Shown piece by piece: positions 12,491 to 21,704 of a stretch of 64,000 bases of DNA. Positions within the stretch are counted from its first letter, which is position 1; each line of letters begins with the position of its first letter. The notes under the pieces are model-generated. The model ran no database searches. It saw nothing but the letters and a program-made list of their open reading frames with translations, and was not told the DNA's origin. Both the position numbers and the translations under genes were made by a program. Source of the DNA: Planctomycetota bacterium (lineage in GTDB: Bacteria; Planctomycetota; J058); the NCBI GenBank assembly GCA_019636275.1, contig JAHBXY010000012.1, positions 1-64,000 on the forward strand, read 5' to 3'.

Positions 12491-13098
12491 GCGACGCGCT
12501 GGCCCGCGACCTGGCCCGCCGCGCGCGCCAGGGCGACGTCGACGCCGCCGTGCGCCTGATCGCCGAGCGGCGCCGCGCCGGCGCGCTCTCGCGCGAGCGC
12601 GTGTGGATCGCCGCCGCGCTCGGCGACGAGGCCGCGCGGCGCGTCGAGGGCGTGCCCTTCGACGAGGCGTGCGAGCCGCAGGCCCTGCGCTGGGTGACCT
12701 GGACGGCCAGCCAGGGGGCCGAGGTCGCGGCCCGCATGGCGGCGGCCGCCCTCGACGTCGCCTGGCGCGAGACGTCGTTCTGCTGCTTCGTCCCGTCGGC
12801 CCGCGGCTTCGTGCTCGAGGCCCGCCGCCTGCTCGCGGCCTGGCTGGCGGCGGGCGACCTGGACCGCGAGGGCCTGACGGCGCGGCTGCGGGCGGCCGCG
12901 CGGCCGCCGGCCGACGCGGGCGGGCATCCCTGCGTCGAGGTCGCCCGTGGCGCGCTCCTGGCCGTGGCCCACGGGGGGTCCTACCAGCGGACCGACGTCC
13001 TGCTGCGCGCCGTGCGCCTGGCCGGCGAGGCCGCGGGCGAGCGGCAGGTGCGGGTCGGCGTGCGGGAGGCGGTGGTCCCCTGGGCGCTGGACCTGTGA
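12487..13098 (+). CDS. small helical protein of unknown function
   Basis: 203 residues from GTG 12487, overlapping the SDR stop (GTGA). Opens with LARRARQGDVDAAVRLIAER and RAGALSRERVWIAAALGDEA, a pattern shared with the 217-residue protein encoded at 35265-35918. Both end in a hydrophobic tail with a Trp (VVPWALDL here, LVAWALTAP there). No signal peptide or membrane helix, and no recognised catalytic motif. The arrangement suggests a cytoplasmic helical-repeat protein. Confidence 0.7.
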   Translation: MSDALARDLARRARQGDVDAAVRLIAERRRAGALSRERVWIAAALGDEAARRVEGVPFDEACEPQALRWVTWTASQGAEVAARMAAAALDVAWRETSFCCFVPSARGFVLEARRLLAAWLAAGDLDREGLTARLRAAARPPADAGGHPCVEVARGALLAVAHGGSYQRTDVLLRAVRLAGEAAGERQVRVGVREAVVPWALDL

Positions 13099-13349
13099 CG
13101 GCGTCCGAGGCGCGTGCGCAGCCGCTCCTGCGAGGCGCCCAGGATGTCGATCTGGAACAGGACCATCGCGAACAGGACGCTCATCGCGACGACCCCGCCG
13201 CGCTTCTGCAGCACGGGGTGCTGCGCCACGAGCGTCAGGCCGCCGAAGAGCAGGAGGCCGGTCAGGACGAGGGCGCAGGCCTGCGCGTACCGGCTGGTCG
13301 GGGCGGCCGGCCGGCGCCAGCGCTGCTGCAGGGTCGTGGGTGATGGCAT
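12981..13349 (-). CDS. small two-helix membrane protein, overlapping antisense
   Basis: 122 residues if begun at ATG 13349 (a GTG at 13367 is also in frame). Residues about 15-65 contain two hydrophobic segments, ALVLTGLLLFGGLTLV and VVAMSVLFAMVLFQIDILG, then a basic tail. The last 118 nt run antisense through the end of the 203-residue gene. The hydrophobic pattern sits where neither strand has another gene, which supports it, but the low-complexity basic tail in the overlap argues for caution. Confidence 0.4.
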   Translation of the reverse strand: MPSPTTLQQRWRRPAAPTSRYAQACALVLTGLLLFGGLTLVAQHPVLQKRGGVVAMSVLFAMVLFQIDILGASQERLRTRLGRRHRSSAQGTTASRTPTRTCRSPAASPARRTARSRTSVRW

Positions 13350-13439
13350 GCCGCACGGACTGCACACGACGGGCCGGGCGCCGGGCCCTCCGCGGGCAGA
13401 CCGCCCGGGCCGCCGGCTGCCAACGCCGTCGACACCCTG

Positions 13440-13445
13440 TAGGGT
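13440..13445 (+). promoter_or_regulatory. -10 box TAGGGT before the glycosyltransferase gene
   Basis: TAGGGT ends 7 nt before GTG 13453, the same geometry as at other genes here. This is the main reason for choosing GTG 13453 over the GTG at 13444, which overlaps the box. Confidence 0.45.
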
Positions 13446-13452
13446 GGACCAG

Positions 13453-14550
13453 GTGACCCCGGAGCCCCTGCGCGTCCTCGTGTGCGTCCCGCCGGCCCGC
13501 CGCGGCGGGGTGGCCAGGAGCAGCGCCCGGCTGGCGGCGTCGCTGCGCGCGGCCGGCCACGAGGCCGTCGTCGCCCACCCCGACGACGCGCTGTTCCCGG
13601 GCGACGTGCGCCACGACCCCGAGCGGGTGCGCTTCGCGCTGGCCGACGCCGAGGACCTCCAGGCCTGGACCGACCGCCTCCTGGCGGCGGTCGACGCCCG
13701 GGGGCCCGACGTGGTCCTCGGCTACTACGGCACGACCGCCGGCCCCTGCGCCGTGGCCGCGGCGCGCCTGCGCGGGGTGCCGGCCGTCCTGGCCTTGCGC
13801 GGCAACGACGTCGACCGCGACGTGTTCCAGGGCGAGCGCAACGCCCTGCTCCGCTGGGCCGTGGACCGGGCCACGCGCGTGACGGCGGTCTCGCGGGAGA
13901 TGCAGGCCAAGGCCGAGGCCTGGCTCGGCGTCCGGGCGGCGCTGACCCCCAACGGCGTCGACACGGCCGCCTTCCGGCCCGATCCACCGGGCGCCGAGGC
14001 CCTCCGAGCGCGCTGGGGCCTCGACCCGGACCGTCCGGTCCTGGGCGTCTTCGGCGAGGTGAAGCGCAAGCGCGGCCTCGAGCGCCTGGCCGCCCTGGGG
14101 CCGGCGCTCGCGGGCTGGCAGGTGGTCGTCGTGGGCGAGGTCCGGCCCGAGGCGCGGTCGGACCTGCCCGCCGGCGCCCGGGTCGTCGGCTGGACGGACG
14201 ACCTCGAGACGCTGCGCGCCGCCTACGGCCTGTGCGACCTCGTGGCCCAGCCGTCGGTCCACGACGGGACGCCCAACGTCGTGCTCGAGGCGATGGCCTG
14301 CGGGCGCCTGGTGGCAGCAGCCCCCGTGGGCGGGATCGTGGACGTCGTGCGCCACGGGCAGACCGGCCTCCTGTGCGCCGACGCGACCGCCTGGCGCGAG
14401 GCGCTGGCCCTCGCGCGCACGCCCGAGGCGGCCCGCCTCGGCGCGGCCGCGCGGGCGGCGGCGCCGACGCTCGAGGCCGAGCGCGACGCGTTCGTGGCCG
14501 TCCTGCACGAGGCGCTGGCCGCCGGGGGACGGCGCGAGACCGCGACCTGA
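13453..14550 (+). CDS. GT4-family glycosyltransferase
   Basis: 365 residues. GT-B fold signatures: N-terminal PLRVLVCVPPARRGGVARSS, a conserved turn TPNGVDTAAFRP in the middle, and the C-terminal donor-binding region PSVHDGTPNVVLEAMACG with the E-x7-E pattern. Such enzymes transfer a sugar from a nucleotide-sugar donor to a lipid, polysaccharide or other acceptor in the cytoplasm. It converges with the minus-strand operon 15120-19150, which holds two more transferases and a radical SAM protein, so it may serve the same pathway. Acceptor and sugar unknown. Confidence 0.88.
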   Translation: MTPEPLRVLVCVPPARRGGVARSSARLAASLRAAGHEAVVAHPDDALFPGDVRHDPERVRFALADAEDLQAWTDRLLAAVDARGPDVVLGYYGTTAGPCAVAAARLRGVPAVLALRGNDVDRDVFQGERNALLRWAVDRATRVTAVSREMQAKAEAWLGVRAALTPNGVDTAAFRPDPPGAEALRARWGLDPDRPVLGVFGEVKRKRGLERLAALGPALAGWQVVVVGEVRPEARSDLPAGARVVGWTDDLETLRAAYGLCDLVAQPSVHDGTPNVVLEAMACGRLVAAAPVGGIVDVVRHGQTGLLCADATAWREALALARTPEAARLGAAARAAAPTLEAERDAFVAVLHEALAAGGRRETAT

Positions 14551-14570
14551 GCGTCACCCAGGAGGAGGAG

Positions 14571-14600
14571 GGTCACCACAGAGGAGCAGAGGGAGCAGAG
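14571..14600 (+). repeat. CACAGAGGAGCAGAGG-type repeat, copy 1 (inverted pair)
   Basis: A purine-rich 30-mer with CACCACAGAGGAGCAGAGG at its core lies 20 nt after the stop of the glycosyltransferase gene. A nearly identical copy in inverted orientation lies at 15068-15098, just after the stop of the converging gene. The RNA of each gene would therefore carry the same sequence about 20 nt past its stop. Motifs of this kind (accacagaggacacagagg) recur in intergenic DNA of several bacterial phyla. Confidence 0.7.
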
Positions 14601-15067
14601 GGCGTCATGGACGCTCGCGCGCGCTGCTCCCTGCCCGGAGGGTCGTCCCTGGAGCCCCTGGTCGGGGGTCGGGGCGAGCCGCGCGGACCCGCCCTCTCGC
14701 CCTGTCACAGCGCTCGCCGGTCGACGTGATCAACGTCGGCCGTGTGGATCCGCGCGGGACACGGAGGCGACGAGGGTCAACGAAGGACACGGGGGTCAGA
14801 GGGTTCTTGTCCTCACGTCCGCGGTGACCGCGTCGCTCCGGCCCGCGCTGCTGACGTCGACTCATGCTGGCGGAGCCGGCCCCGACCTCCCGGATCACGG
14901 GGTTCGAGGGCCGGCCGGCTGCGAGCCCTGCCTTCGCCCTCATCCTCCTTGCCTTCACCTTGTTTTCAGTCCGAACCACTCCAGAACGAGCGGAAGGAGG
15001 GGCGAAAGGCAGGGGCCGCACGACGAGGCAGGGGACCCGCCCGACCCAAGCCGCTGCACATGGAGGA

Positions 15068-15098
15068 CTCTGCTTCCTCTGCTCCTCTGTGGTGAACC
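15068..15098 (-). repeat. CACAGAGGAGCAGAGG-type repeat, copy 2 (inverted pair)
   Basis: The minus strand reads CACCACAGAGGAGCAGAGGA, matching copy 1 at 14571-14600 with one substitution and one indel over 30 nt. It starts about 22 nt after the stop of the GT4 gene that ends at 15120. Confidence 0.7.
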
Positions 15099-15119
15099 AT
15101 CTTCGAACGTTCGCGCCGT

Positions 15120-16235
15120 TCAGCCCCCGTCGAAGACCTCCTCGTACACCCCGAGCAGCGCCGCCCGCTGCGCCTCCCGCGAGAAGCGCGCCTGCACGCG
15201 CGCCAGGCCGGCACGCGCCAACTCGGCGCGCCAGGCCGGACCGGCGGCCAGGCGCTCGAGCAGGTCGACCAGGGCGTCGTGGCGGGCGCGCGCGTAGAGC
15301 GGGGCGTCGTCGCCCACGACCTCGCGCACGACCGGCAGGTCGGCGGCGAGGACCGGCAGGCCCGAGGCCATGAAGTCGAGGAGCTTGATCGGCTGGCAGC
15401 CCTGGACGAGGTTGCGCTCGCAGGGGACCAGCGGCGCGACGCCCACGTCGTGCGCGCGCAGGACCGCCGGCAGGTCCGCCGGATCGACCGCCTCGCGCAC
15501 GTCGACGCGGCCGCCGAGGCCCAGGCGCGCGGCGCGGCGCAGGAGGCGGCGGCGCCGCCGCTCGGGCGCGCTCGTGAGCACGGTCAGCGTCCAGGGCGCC
15601 CGGACCGCCGGCAAGGCCCGCAGGAGGTCGTCGACGCCCTGCCACGCGGCCAGCGTGCCGACGTAGAGCAGTCGCAGGGCCTCGCCGGCGGGCTCGACGG
15701 GGCCGGCCGCCAGCGGCACGGCCGGGGCGTTGGGGACGACGCGCACGCGGGCGGCCTCGACGCCGCGGTCCTCGACGTAGGCGGCGGTGACGGCGCTCGG
15801 CGTGACGACGACCGTCGCGCGGTCGAGGAGCGCGTCCTCGAGGCGGCGCAGCTTGTCGCGCAGGCCCGGCAGGGCCGGCACGCGCGGAAAGTGGTAGCCC
15901 GCCTCGACGCTCATGAAGCCGTTGGCCTCGTAGACCAGCGGCGGACCCGCCGGCGCGGCCAGGCCCTCCCAGGGCGAGCGCACGTGGTAGGCGTCGGCCG
16001 GCTCCTCGGCCAGGACGCGCGTCAGGCGCTCGCGGAACAGGAGCGCCCGGCGCAGCCAGTTGGGCTCGTCGAGGGCCACCGGCAGGTGGCGCACGCCGGG
16101 CAGCGGGCGGTCGCCCAGCGTCACGAGCGAGACATCGTGGCGCGTGGCGAGCGCCTCGAGGTTGGCGAGGATGTGCTGGCTGGCGCCCTTGGGCGCCGGC
16201 ACGCGGTCGAAGCTGGCCAGGAGGACGCGCGTCAT
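15120..16235 (-). CDS. GT4-family glycosyltransferase
   Basis: 371 residues from ATG 16235. N-terminus TRVLLASFDRVPAPKGASQH and PSAVTAAYVEDRGV, then RVVPNAP and LYVGTLAAWQGVDDLLRAL, and a C-terminal PIKLLDFMASGLPVLAADLP give the standard GT-B/GT4 order. A cytoplasmic transferase using a nucleotide sugar. It is the last gene of the minus-strand operon; its ATG directly follows the stop of the radical SAM gene (TGAATG), so the two are coupled. Confidence 0.88.
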   Translation of the reverse strand: MTRVLLASFDRVPAPKGASQHILANLEALATRHDVSLVTLGDRPLPGVRHLPVALDEPNWLRRALLFRERLTRVLAEEPADAYHVRSPWEGLAAPAGPPLVYEANGFMSVEAGYHFPRVPALPGLRDKLRRLEDALLDRATVVVTPSAVTAAYVEDRGVEAARVRVVPNAPAVPLAAGPVEPAGEALRLLYVGTLAAWQGVDDLLRALPAVRAPWTLTVLTSAPERRRRRLLRRAARLGLGGRVDVREAVDPADLPAVLRAHDVGVAPLVPCERNLVQGCQPIKLLDFMASGLPVLAADLPVVREVVGDDAPLYARARHDALVDLLERLAAGPAWRAELARAGLARVQARFSREAQRAALLGVYEEVFDGG

Positions 16236-17294
<1,059 letters not shown>

Positions 17295-17295
17295 G

Positions 17296-18078
17296 TCAGG
17301 CCGCCCGCGCGCCCGGGCCGCGCAGCTCCTGCAGGAAGCGCACGACCTCCTCCATGATCGCCAGCACCTCGCCGGGGAGGATCGGCGCGTCCTCCTGCGT
17401 GACCTTGAGGCGCAGGGTCCCGCCGCCGCCCCCGTCGACCCGGGCATGGAACTCCTCCGGGTCGTTGTGGAAGGCGCCCACGGCCGCCGAGAGCCGCGCG
17501 CGCAGGCGCCGGCCGAGCCGCTCGTCCTTCAGGCGCTCCATGGCGTAGCGGCCCGGGTGGGGCGTGAGGCTCAGGAGCAGGCGGCGCTTCTCCTTCACCA
17601 CGTGGCCCTTCTTGACCTTGACGCCGGCCTGGCGCACGACCTCGACGCGCGTGCCGTCGGCCAGGATCGCCCGGTAGTGCAGCCACTTGTCGGAGTACTT
17701 GTACTTCGCGTTGCCGGCGCTCGACCGGCCCGCCCACACGCGCTTGACTGTCTCGTCGTAGTGGCGCAGGTCGAAGTCGAGCATGACCGCCTTGCGCGGG
17801 TGGAGCTCGTCCTCGAGCAGCCCGTGCAGCTCGCGGGCGAACTCCACCTTGGCGCGGGCGCGGGCCAGCTTGCCGCGCTTGGTCCAGTAGAAGACCCCGG
17901 TGAACAGGCCGCCGATCATCCCCACCGGCGGGACGATGACGCAGCTCACGGCGAAGACGACGAGGAGGGGCACGAAGAGCATCGCCGCCTTGTGGGCGTC
18001 GCGGCGCACGCTCTCGTCGACCTCCTCGAGCCGCCGGGCGACGCGGTCGAGGGGCAGCTTCTCGTGCTTGACGACCAT
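17296..18078 (-). CDS. membrane protein of unknown function
   Basis: 260 residues from ATG 18078, overlapping the stop of the upstream gene (TGATG). Residues 1-30 are charged (KLPLDRVARRLEEVDESVRR). Two close hydrophobic segments follow at about 37-75 (LFVPLLVVFAVSCVIVPP and GMIGGLFTGVFYW), then a long hydrophilic region with DFDLRHYDETVKRVWAGR and a C-terminal helix (ILPGEVLAIMEEVVRFLQEL). The large domain is probably cytoplasmic. Family not recognised; its position inside a glycosyltransferase/radical SAM operon is the only functional hint. Confidence 0.75.
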   Translation of the reverse strand: MVVKHEKLPLDRVARRLEEVDESVRRDAHKAAMLFVPLLVVFAVSCVIVPPVGMIGGLFTGVFYWTKRGKLARARAKVEFARELHGLLEDELHPRKAVMLDFDLRHYDETVKRVWAGRSSAGNAKYKYSDKWLHYRAILADGTRVEVVRQAGVKVKKGHVVKEKRRLLLSLTPHPGRYAMERLKDERLGRRLRARLSAAVGAFHNDPEEFHARVDGGGGGTLRLKVTQEDAPILPGEVLAIMEEVVRFLQELRGPGARAA

Positions 18079-18884
18079 CACGCGGCACCCCCGATCAACC
18101 GCAGCAGGTCCGCGCGCGTGTGCACCCCCGCGCCCCGGCGGGCCGCGCGGCGGAACTGGTCGTCGTAGCGCCGCTCGACCGGCACGAGCCCGTGCCGGAC
18201 CCCCAGCCGCGCCAGCTCGTAGCTGGCGTGATAGCCGGCGCCGACCGACAGGTAGGCGCGCGCCCGCGGCAGGCGCGGGGTCCAGCCGCTCACCACGCGC
18301 GTGCCGGCGGGCAGCCGGGCCCGCCAGCCAGCCGGCAGCCGCGCGGGGTCGCCCAGGACCACGAGCGGCGCCACGGGGCCGTCGTCGTCGAGCGGCAGGT
18401 CGCGCAGCAGGTGACCCACGTGGACGCCGGGCGCCGCCCCGTCCCACTCGCAGTCGTCCGGCGGGTAGGGCAGGAGGCGCACGTCGTAGGCCCGCGCGCG
18501 CGCCTCGTAGCGCGGGTAGGCGCCCGGGCGCACGTGGCGGGCGACGAGGACGCGGCGCCGGAAGGCGCCGAGGACGTCGGGCGCGAGCTCGCCCTCGAGC
18601 CCGCCGGGGAACGTCGACGACGAGCAGCGGCGCCGCCCGCGCCGCTGCTGCAGGGCGGCCGCCACCCGTCTCCCGGGCCCCCACGCCGCGGGCAGGCGGC
18701 GCTGGCGCACGCCGTCGGGCGCCGGCAGGGCCCGCGGCGCCTGGTGCCACACGTGCACGCGGCCCGGCAGCGCCCGGGCGACGACGAGCGCCCGCGTCAG
18801 GTGCCCCAGGCCGCCGCCCGGCGCGTAGAGCAGTGCCGCGCAGTCGGGCGGCAGGTCCCCGGTCACGAGCCGCGCGAGGGTCAA
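18078..18884 (-). CDS. GT28-like (MurG-fold) glycosyltransferase
   Basis: 268 residues if begun at TTG 18884, which overlaps the stop of the small zinc protein; GTG 18866 is the alternative. LLYAPGGGLGHLTRALVVAR matches the N-terminal glycine-rich loop of GT28/UDP-glycosyltransferases. The C-terminus YLSVGAGYHASYELARLG and LVPVERRYDDQ correspond to the donor-binding, E-containing region. It is shorter than MurG (about 360), mostly in the middle. It probably transfers a sugar to a lipid-type acceptor at the inner membrane; acceptor unknown. Confidence 0.7.
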   Translation of the reverse strand: MTLARLVTGDLPPDCAALLYAPGGGLGHLTRALVVARALPGRVHVWHQAPRALPAPDGVRQRRLPAAWGPGRRVAAALQQRRGRRRCSSSTFPGGLEGELAPDVLGAFRRRVLVARHVRPGAYPRYEARARAYDVRLLPYPPDDCEWDGAAPGVHVGHLLRDLPLDDDGPVAPLVVLGDPARLPAGWRARLPAGTRVVSGWTPRLPRARAYLSVGAGYHASYELARLGVRHGLVPVERRYDDQFRRAARRGAGVHTRADLLRLIGGAA

Positions 18885-19150
18885 CTGTCCATGTCCCGCA
18901 GCTTGCCCGTGCGCGCGCCGGCCGGCGCGTCGAACGCGGCGACCTCGACGTCGGTGAACGAGAGCATCTCGTCGAGCGTCACCGACGCCGGCGCCGACGG
19001 CGGCACGTGGTCGCCCGTGCACACGACGCAGTCGCCGCCCGGAGCGCGGTGCCGCGCGCAGGTCGGCTGGTCGCACTGGCGGCAGCGCCCGCGCGCCGTG
19101 CGCGCGCATGGGTGGGAGACGAGCTGGCCGATCCGCACGTGGCAGCGCAC
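18881..19150 (-). CDS. small Cys-rich zinc-binding protein
   Basis: 89 residues from ATG 19150. Cys and His are grouped in the first half (HPCARTARGRCRQCDQPTC, ARHRAPGGDCVVCTGDH), consistent with one or two zinc sites of B-box/treble-clef style. The second half is acidic and ends in GKLRDMDS. No membrane segment. It leads the operon that continues with two glycosyltransferases, a membrane protein and a radical SAM protein; its stop overlaps the next start. Confidence 0.65.
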   Translation of the reverse strand: MRCHVRIGQLVSHPCARTARGRCRQCDQPTCARHRAPGGDCVVCTGDHVPPSAPASVTLDEMLSFTDVEVAAFDAPAGARTGKLRDMDS

Positions 19151-19200
19151 GGGCGCATCTTGCGCATCTCACCCGGGCGGCGCAACCCGGCGCCGCCCGC

Positions 19201-19206
19201 TAGCCT
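19201..19206 (+). promoter_or_regulatory. candidate -10 box TAGCCT
   Basis: TAGCCT lies 17 nt before ATG 19224, with a GGAGG ribosome binding site between them. This is a short-leader rather than leaderless arrangement. Confidence 0.3.
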
Positions 19207-19223
19207 GGCCCCGGAGGTGCGGC

Positions 19224-20513
19224 ATGCGCGTGGTCGCTTGCGCCGTGGCCCTGCTGCTCGTCGGCCTCGCCGCGGGCGAGGCGCGGCCCTGCACGCGGAT
19301 CGGGTCGATCCCCGCCGACTGCGAGATGCGCGTGGTCGTCTGCGCCCCCCCGGCGGCCGACTCGCCGGCGCGCGTGACGCTCCTTTCGCTCGTCCTCATG
19401 AAGCAGCCGTGGGCGCGCAGCGCCGCCTCGCTGGCCCCCGACCGCCTGGCCTCGATCGTGCACGAAGAGGACGAGCACGTCCTCCTGCCGGCCGAGCCCG
19501 TCACGGCCTGGCGCGGCTTCGCCCGCGACCCGGGCCGTCAGCCCATGCCCAACCACCCGGCCTGGAGCCCCGACGGCCGGTGGTTCGCCTACTGGGCCGC
19601 CGGCGACGAGCCTGGCCCGCGCGTCGCGCTGATCGACGCCCGGCGCCCGGACGCCGCCGCGGCGCCGGTGCGGCTCCCGGCCGGTGTGGTCCCAACCTGG
19701 TTCGTGTGGACGCCTCGCGCGGACGCCCTCGTCGTCGTCTCCACCGACCGGCGGGTGTGGCGCGTCACGGCCGGCAGCGGTGAGGTGCGCCCGCTCGACG
19801 TCGCCCGGCCCATCGTGAACCTCGTCGCCCCGCATGACCCGCTCGCCGACGGCGCCGGGACCGATGTCGTGGCCTTCCTCGGCGACGACCGCGAGCTGTG
19901 GCTCCTCGACGTGGAGGACGGCCGCCTGCGGCCGCTCGGCCTCCCGGACTCCGTCACCGGCGTCGAGTTCAGCCACGACCAGCGGCGCCTGCTCGTCAAC
20001 TACCGCCGCCCGCTCCCCGGCCCCGACGGGGCGCGCCTGTTCGGCCTCGTCCTCATCGACCTCGACCCCGTCCGGCGGGGGTCGCCGGCGACCGTCGAGA
20101 TGCTCCACGAGGACGCCGACGTCCACACGGAGTGGTTCTCCCCCGACGACCGGCTCGCGCTGTGGGCCACGCCCGAGCAGGTCATCGTGCGCGACCTCTC
20201 GCGCCCGGACGCCGCGTCGCGCGTGCTCCTCCGGGCCGGCGCGGGCGAGGAGGTCACGGGGGCGGCCTTCGACCGGGCCGGCGCGCGCGTGGCGATCACG
20301 GCCGGCGCGCGCCTCCTGGTGCACGACCTCGCGGCGGGGTCGACCGTCGAGTGGGCGCGCCTCGACGAGCCGGGCGACGTCGAGGCGTTCGCCGCCGAAC
20401 CCGCGTGGGACGGCGAGCAGGTCCGGGCGAGCGTCTTCGCCCGACCCCACCCCCCTCGCTGGTCGCCGCCAGGTGGGGCCCCCGACCCTTCGATGGGCCG
20501 CCCTCGTCGATGA
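19224..20513 (+). CDS. secreted beta-propeller (TolB/WD40-like) protein
   Basis: 429 residues from ATG 19224, preceded by GGAGGTGCGGC. The first 20 residues (RVVACAVALLLVGLAAGEA) are a signal peptide. From about residue 110 on there are repeated blade-like units with '-WSPDGRWFAYW', 'FVWTPRADALVVVS', 'VEFSHDQRRLLVNY' and 'EWFSPDDRLALWA', the pattern of TolB/PD40-type propellers. Two Cys pairs (PCTRIGS, DCEMRVVVC) precede it. Likely a periplasmic binding or sensing protein; partner unknown. Confidence 0.78.
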   Translation: MRVVACAVALLLVGLAAGEARPCTRIGSIPADCEMRVVVCAPPAADSPARVTLLSLVLMKQPWARSAASLAPDRLASIVHEEDEHVLLPAEPVTAWRGFARDPGRQPMPNHPAWSPDGRWFAYWAAGDEPGPRVALIDARRPDAAAAPVRLPAGVVPTWFVWTPRADALVVVSTDRRVWRVTAGSGEVRPLDVARPIVNLVAPHDPLADGAGTDVVAFLGDDRELWLLDVEDGRLRPLGLPDSVTGVEFSHDQRRLLVNYRRPLPGPDGARLFGLVLIDLDPVRRGSPATVEMLHEDADVHTEWFSPDDRLALWATPEQVIVRDLSRPDAASRVLLRAGAGEEVTGAAFDRAGARVAITAGARLLVHDLAAGSTVEWARLDEPGDVEAFAAEPAWDGEQVRASVFARPHPPRWSPPGGAPDPSMGRPRR

Positions 20514-20692
20514 GTCCGCCGCACGGAGAGCGACCCGCGGCGGGCGCTCTCAGGTCGCACTCGGGCCTGCGCACAGCCGCCGACGTGACCTCGGACATGC
20601 ACCCGGCTCGACGATCAGGACCGGATCCGCGCGCCCGACATCCTCCCGCGGAACGGGCCTCGACCTCGGCCCTTGCGCGCTCGCCCAGTTGC

Positions 20693-20709
20693 GTATAGGT
20701 TCTGTATAC
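20693..20709. promoter_or_regulatory. AT-rich dyad GTATA-N7-TATAC at the start of the lipid operon
   Basis: GTATA and TATAC are perfect inverted arms separated by 7 nt, ending 2 nt before ATG 20712, in a region otherwise very GC-rich. Such TATAC dyads are typical operators of MerR-family regulators, including the light-responsive LitR/CarH group, which control similar gene sets elsewhere; that link is inference. The sequence also supplies -10-like hexamers (TATAGG, TATACA). Confidence 0.5.
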
Positions 20710-20711
20710 AT

Positions 20712-21704
20712 ATGACGAACCGCGAAGCAGGGACGAGCGCGACGACGCACGCCACGGGTTTCAGGGCCACGGTCACGGGCGCGACGGGCTTCGTCGGGCG
20801 GCGCCTCGTCGAGGCCCTGCCGACCCCGACGGTCCTCGGCCGCGACCCGGGGCGAGCGCGGGCCGTGCTCGGCGGCGCCGTCGAGGCGCGCGCCTGGGAC
20901 CCGAGCGCCGGCCTCGCGCCGGTCGACCCCCTGCGCGGGCGCGACGCCGTGTTCCACCTCGCCGGCGAGCCCGTGGCCGAGGGGAGCTGGACGCCGGCCC
21001 GGCGGGCGCGCATCCGGGACAGCAGGGTCCTCGGCACGCGCCACCTCGTGCAGGCGCTCGCGGCGCTGCCGCCGGGCGAGCGGCCGCGCGTCCTCGTCAG
21101 CGCCTCGGCGGTCGGCCTCTACGGCTCGCGCGGCGACGAGGAGCTCACCGAGGCCGCGGCGCCCGGCGACGACTTCCTGGCCGACGTGTGCCGCGCCTGG
21201 GAGCAGGAGGCGCTCGCGGCCGAGGCGCTCGGCATCCGCACCGTGTGCCTGCGCATCGGCATCGTGCTCGGCGCGGGGGGCGGGGCGCTGGCCCGCCTCT
21301 GGCCGCTGTTCTCGTTCGGCCTGGGCGGCCGCCTGACCTTCTCGGGGCGGCAGTGGGTCCCGTGGGTGCACCTCGACGACGTCGTCGGGCTCGCCCTGCA
21401 CGCCGCCCGCGACGAGGGGCTCCGGGGCCCGGTCAACGCCGTGGCGCCCACGCCGGTGCGCAACCGCGAGTTCACCCGCGCCCTGGCGCGCGCCGCCCGC
21501 CGGCCGGCGCCGTTCGCCGTGCCCGAGTTCGCCCTGCGCCTCGTCATGGGAGACCTGGCGCAGGTCATGACGGCGTCGCAGCGCTGCGTCCCGGCGGCCG
21601 CGCTCGCGCGCGGCTACCGCTTCCTCCACCCGACGATCGACGGCGCGCTCGCGGCGGTCGCCCGCGCGCGCCAGGAGCCGCACGCGTGGCCAGTCACCGC
21701 CTAG
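20712..21704 (+). CDS. TIGR01777/YfcH-type NAD-dependent epimerase-like protein
   Basis: 330 residues from ATG 20712. The Rossmann motif TGATGFVGRRL, FHLAGEPVAEGSW, SASAVGLYGSRGDE, RIGIVLGAGGGAL and the C-terminal PAPFAVPEFALRLVMGDLA follow the order of the TIGR01777 (COG1090) family of extended SDRs. Their substrate is unknown; in several bacteria they sit in light- or singlet-oxygen-induced lipid clusters. First gene of a five-gene operon, directly behind the GTATA dyad. The next start lies 19 nt inside its 3' end. Confidence 0.9.
   Translation: MTNREAGTSATTHATGFRATVTGATGFVGRRLVEALPTPTVLGRDPGRARAVLGGAVEARAWDPSAGLAPVDPLRGRDAVFHLAGEPVAEGSWTPARRARIRDSRVLGTRHLVQALAALPPGERPRVLVSASAVGLYGSRGDEELTEAAAPGDDFLADVCRAWEQEALAAEALGIRTVCLRIGIVLGAGGGALARLWPLFSFGLGGRLTFSGRQWVPWVHLDDVVGLALHAARDEGLRGPVNAVAPTPVRNREFTRALARAARRPAPFAVPEFALRLVMGDLAQVMTASQRCVPAAALARGYRFLHPTIDGALAAVARARQEPHAWPVTA

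Larger units (their letters stand above)
14551..15119. other. 569-bp gene-free region between convergent glycosyltransferases
   Basis: I see no credible gene. The stretch holds the inverted CAGAGG repeat pair at its two ends, a related run with ACACGGAGG, ACGAGGGTCAACGAAGG and ACACGGGGG at about 14758-14795, and a patch of lower GC at about 14950-14990. The open frames crossing it have atypical composition and no motifs. Confidence 0.6.

Noticed and set aside
14742..15373. Several plus-strand open frames in the gap between the glycosyltransferases
   Set aside because: Translations are Arg/Pro-rich without motifs, frames overlap each other, and part lies antisense to the GT4 gene; the repeats explain the region better.
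18078..18884. GT28-like protein as MurG
   Set aside because: Too short, lacks the full MurG middle region, and no mur genes are adjacent.
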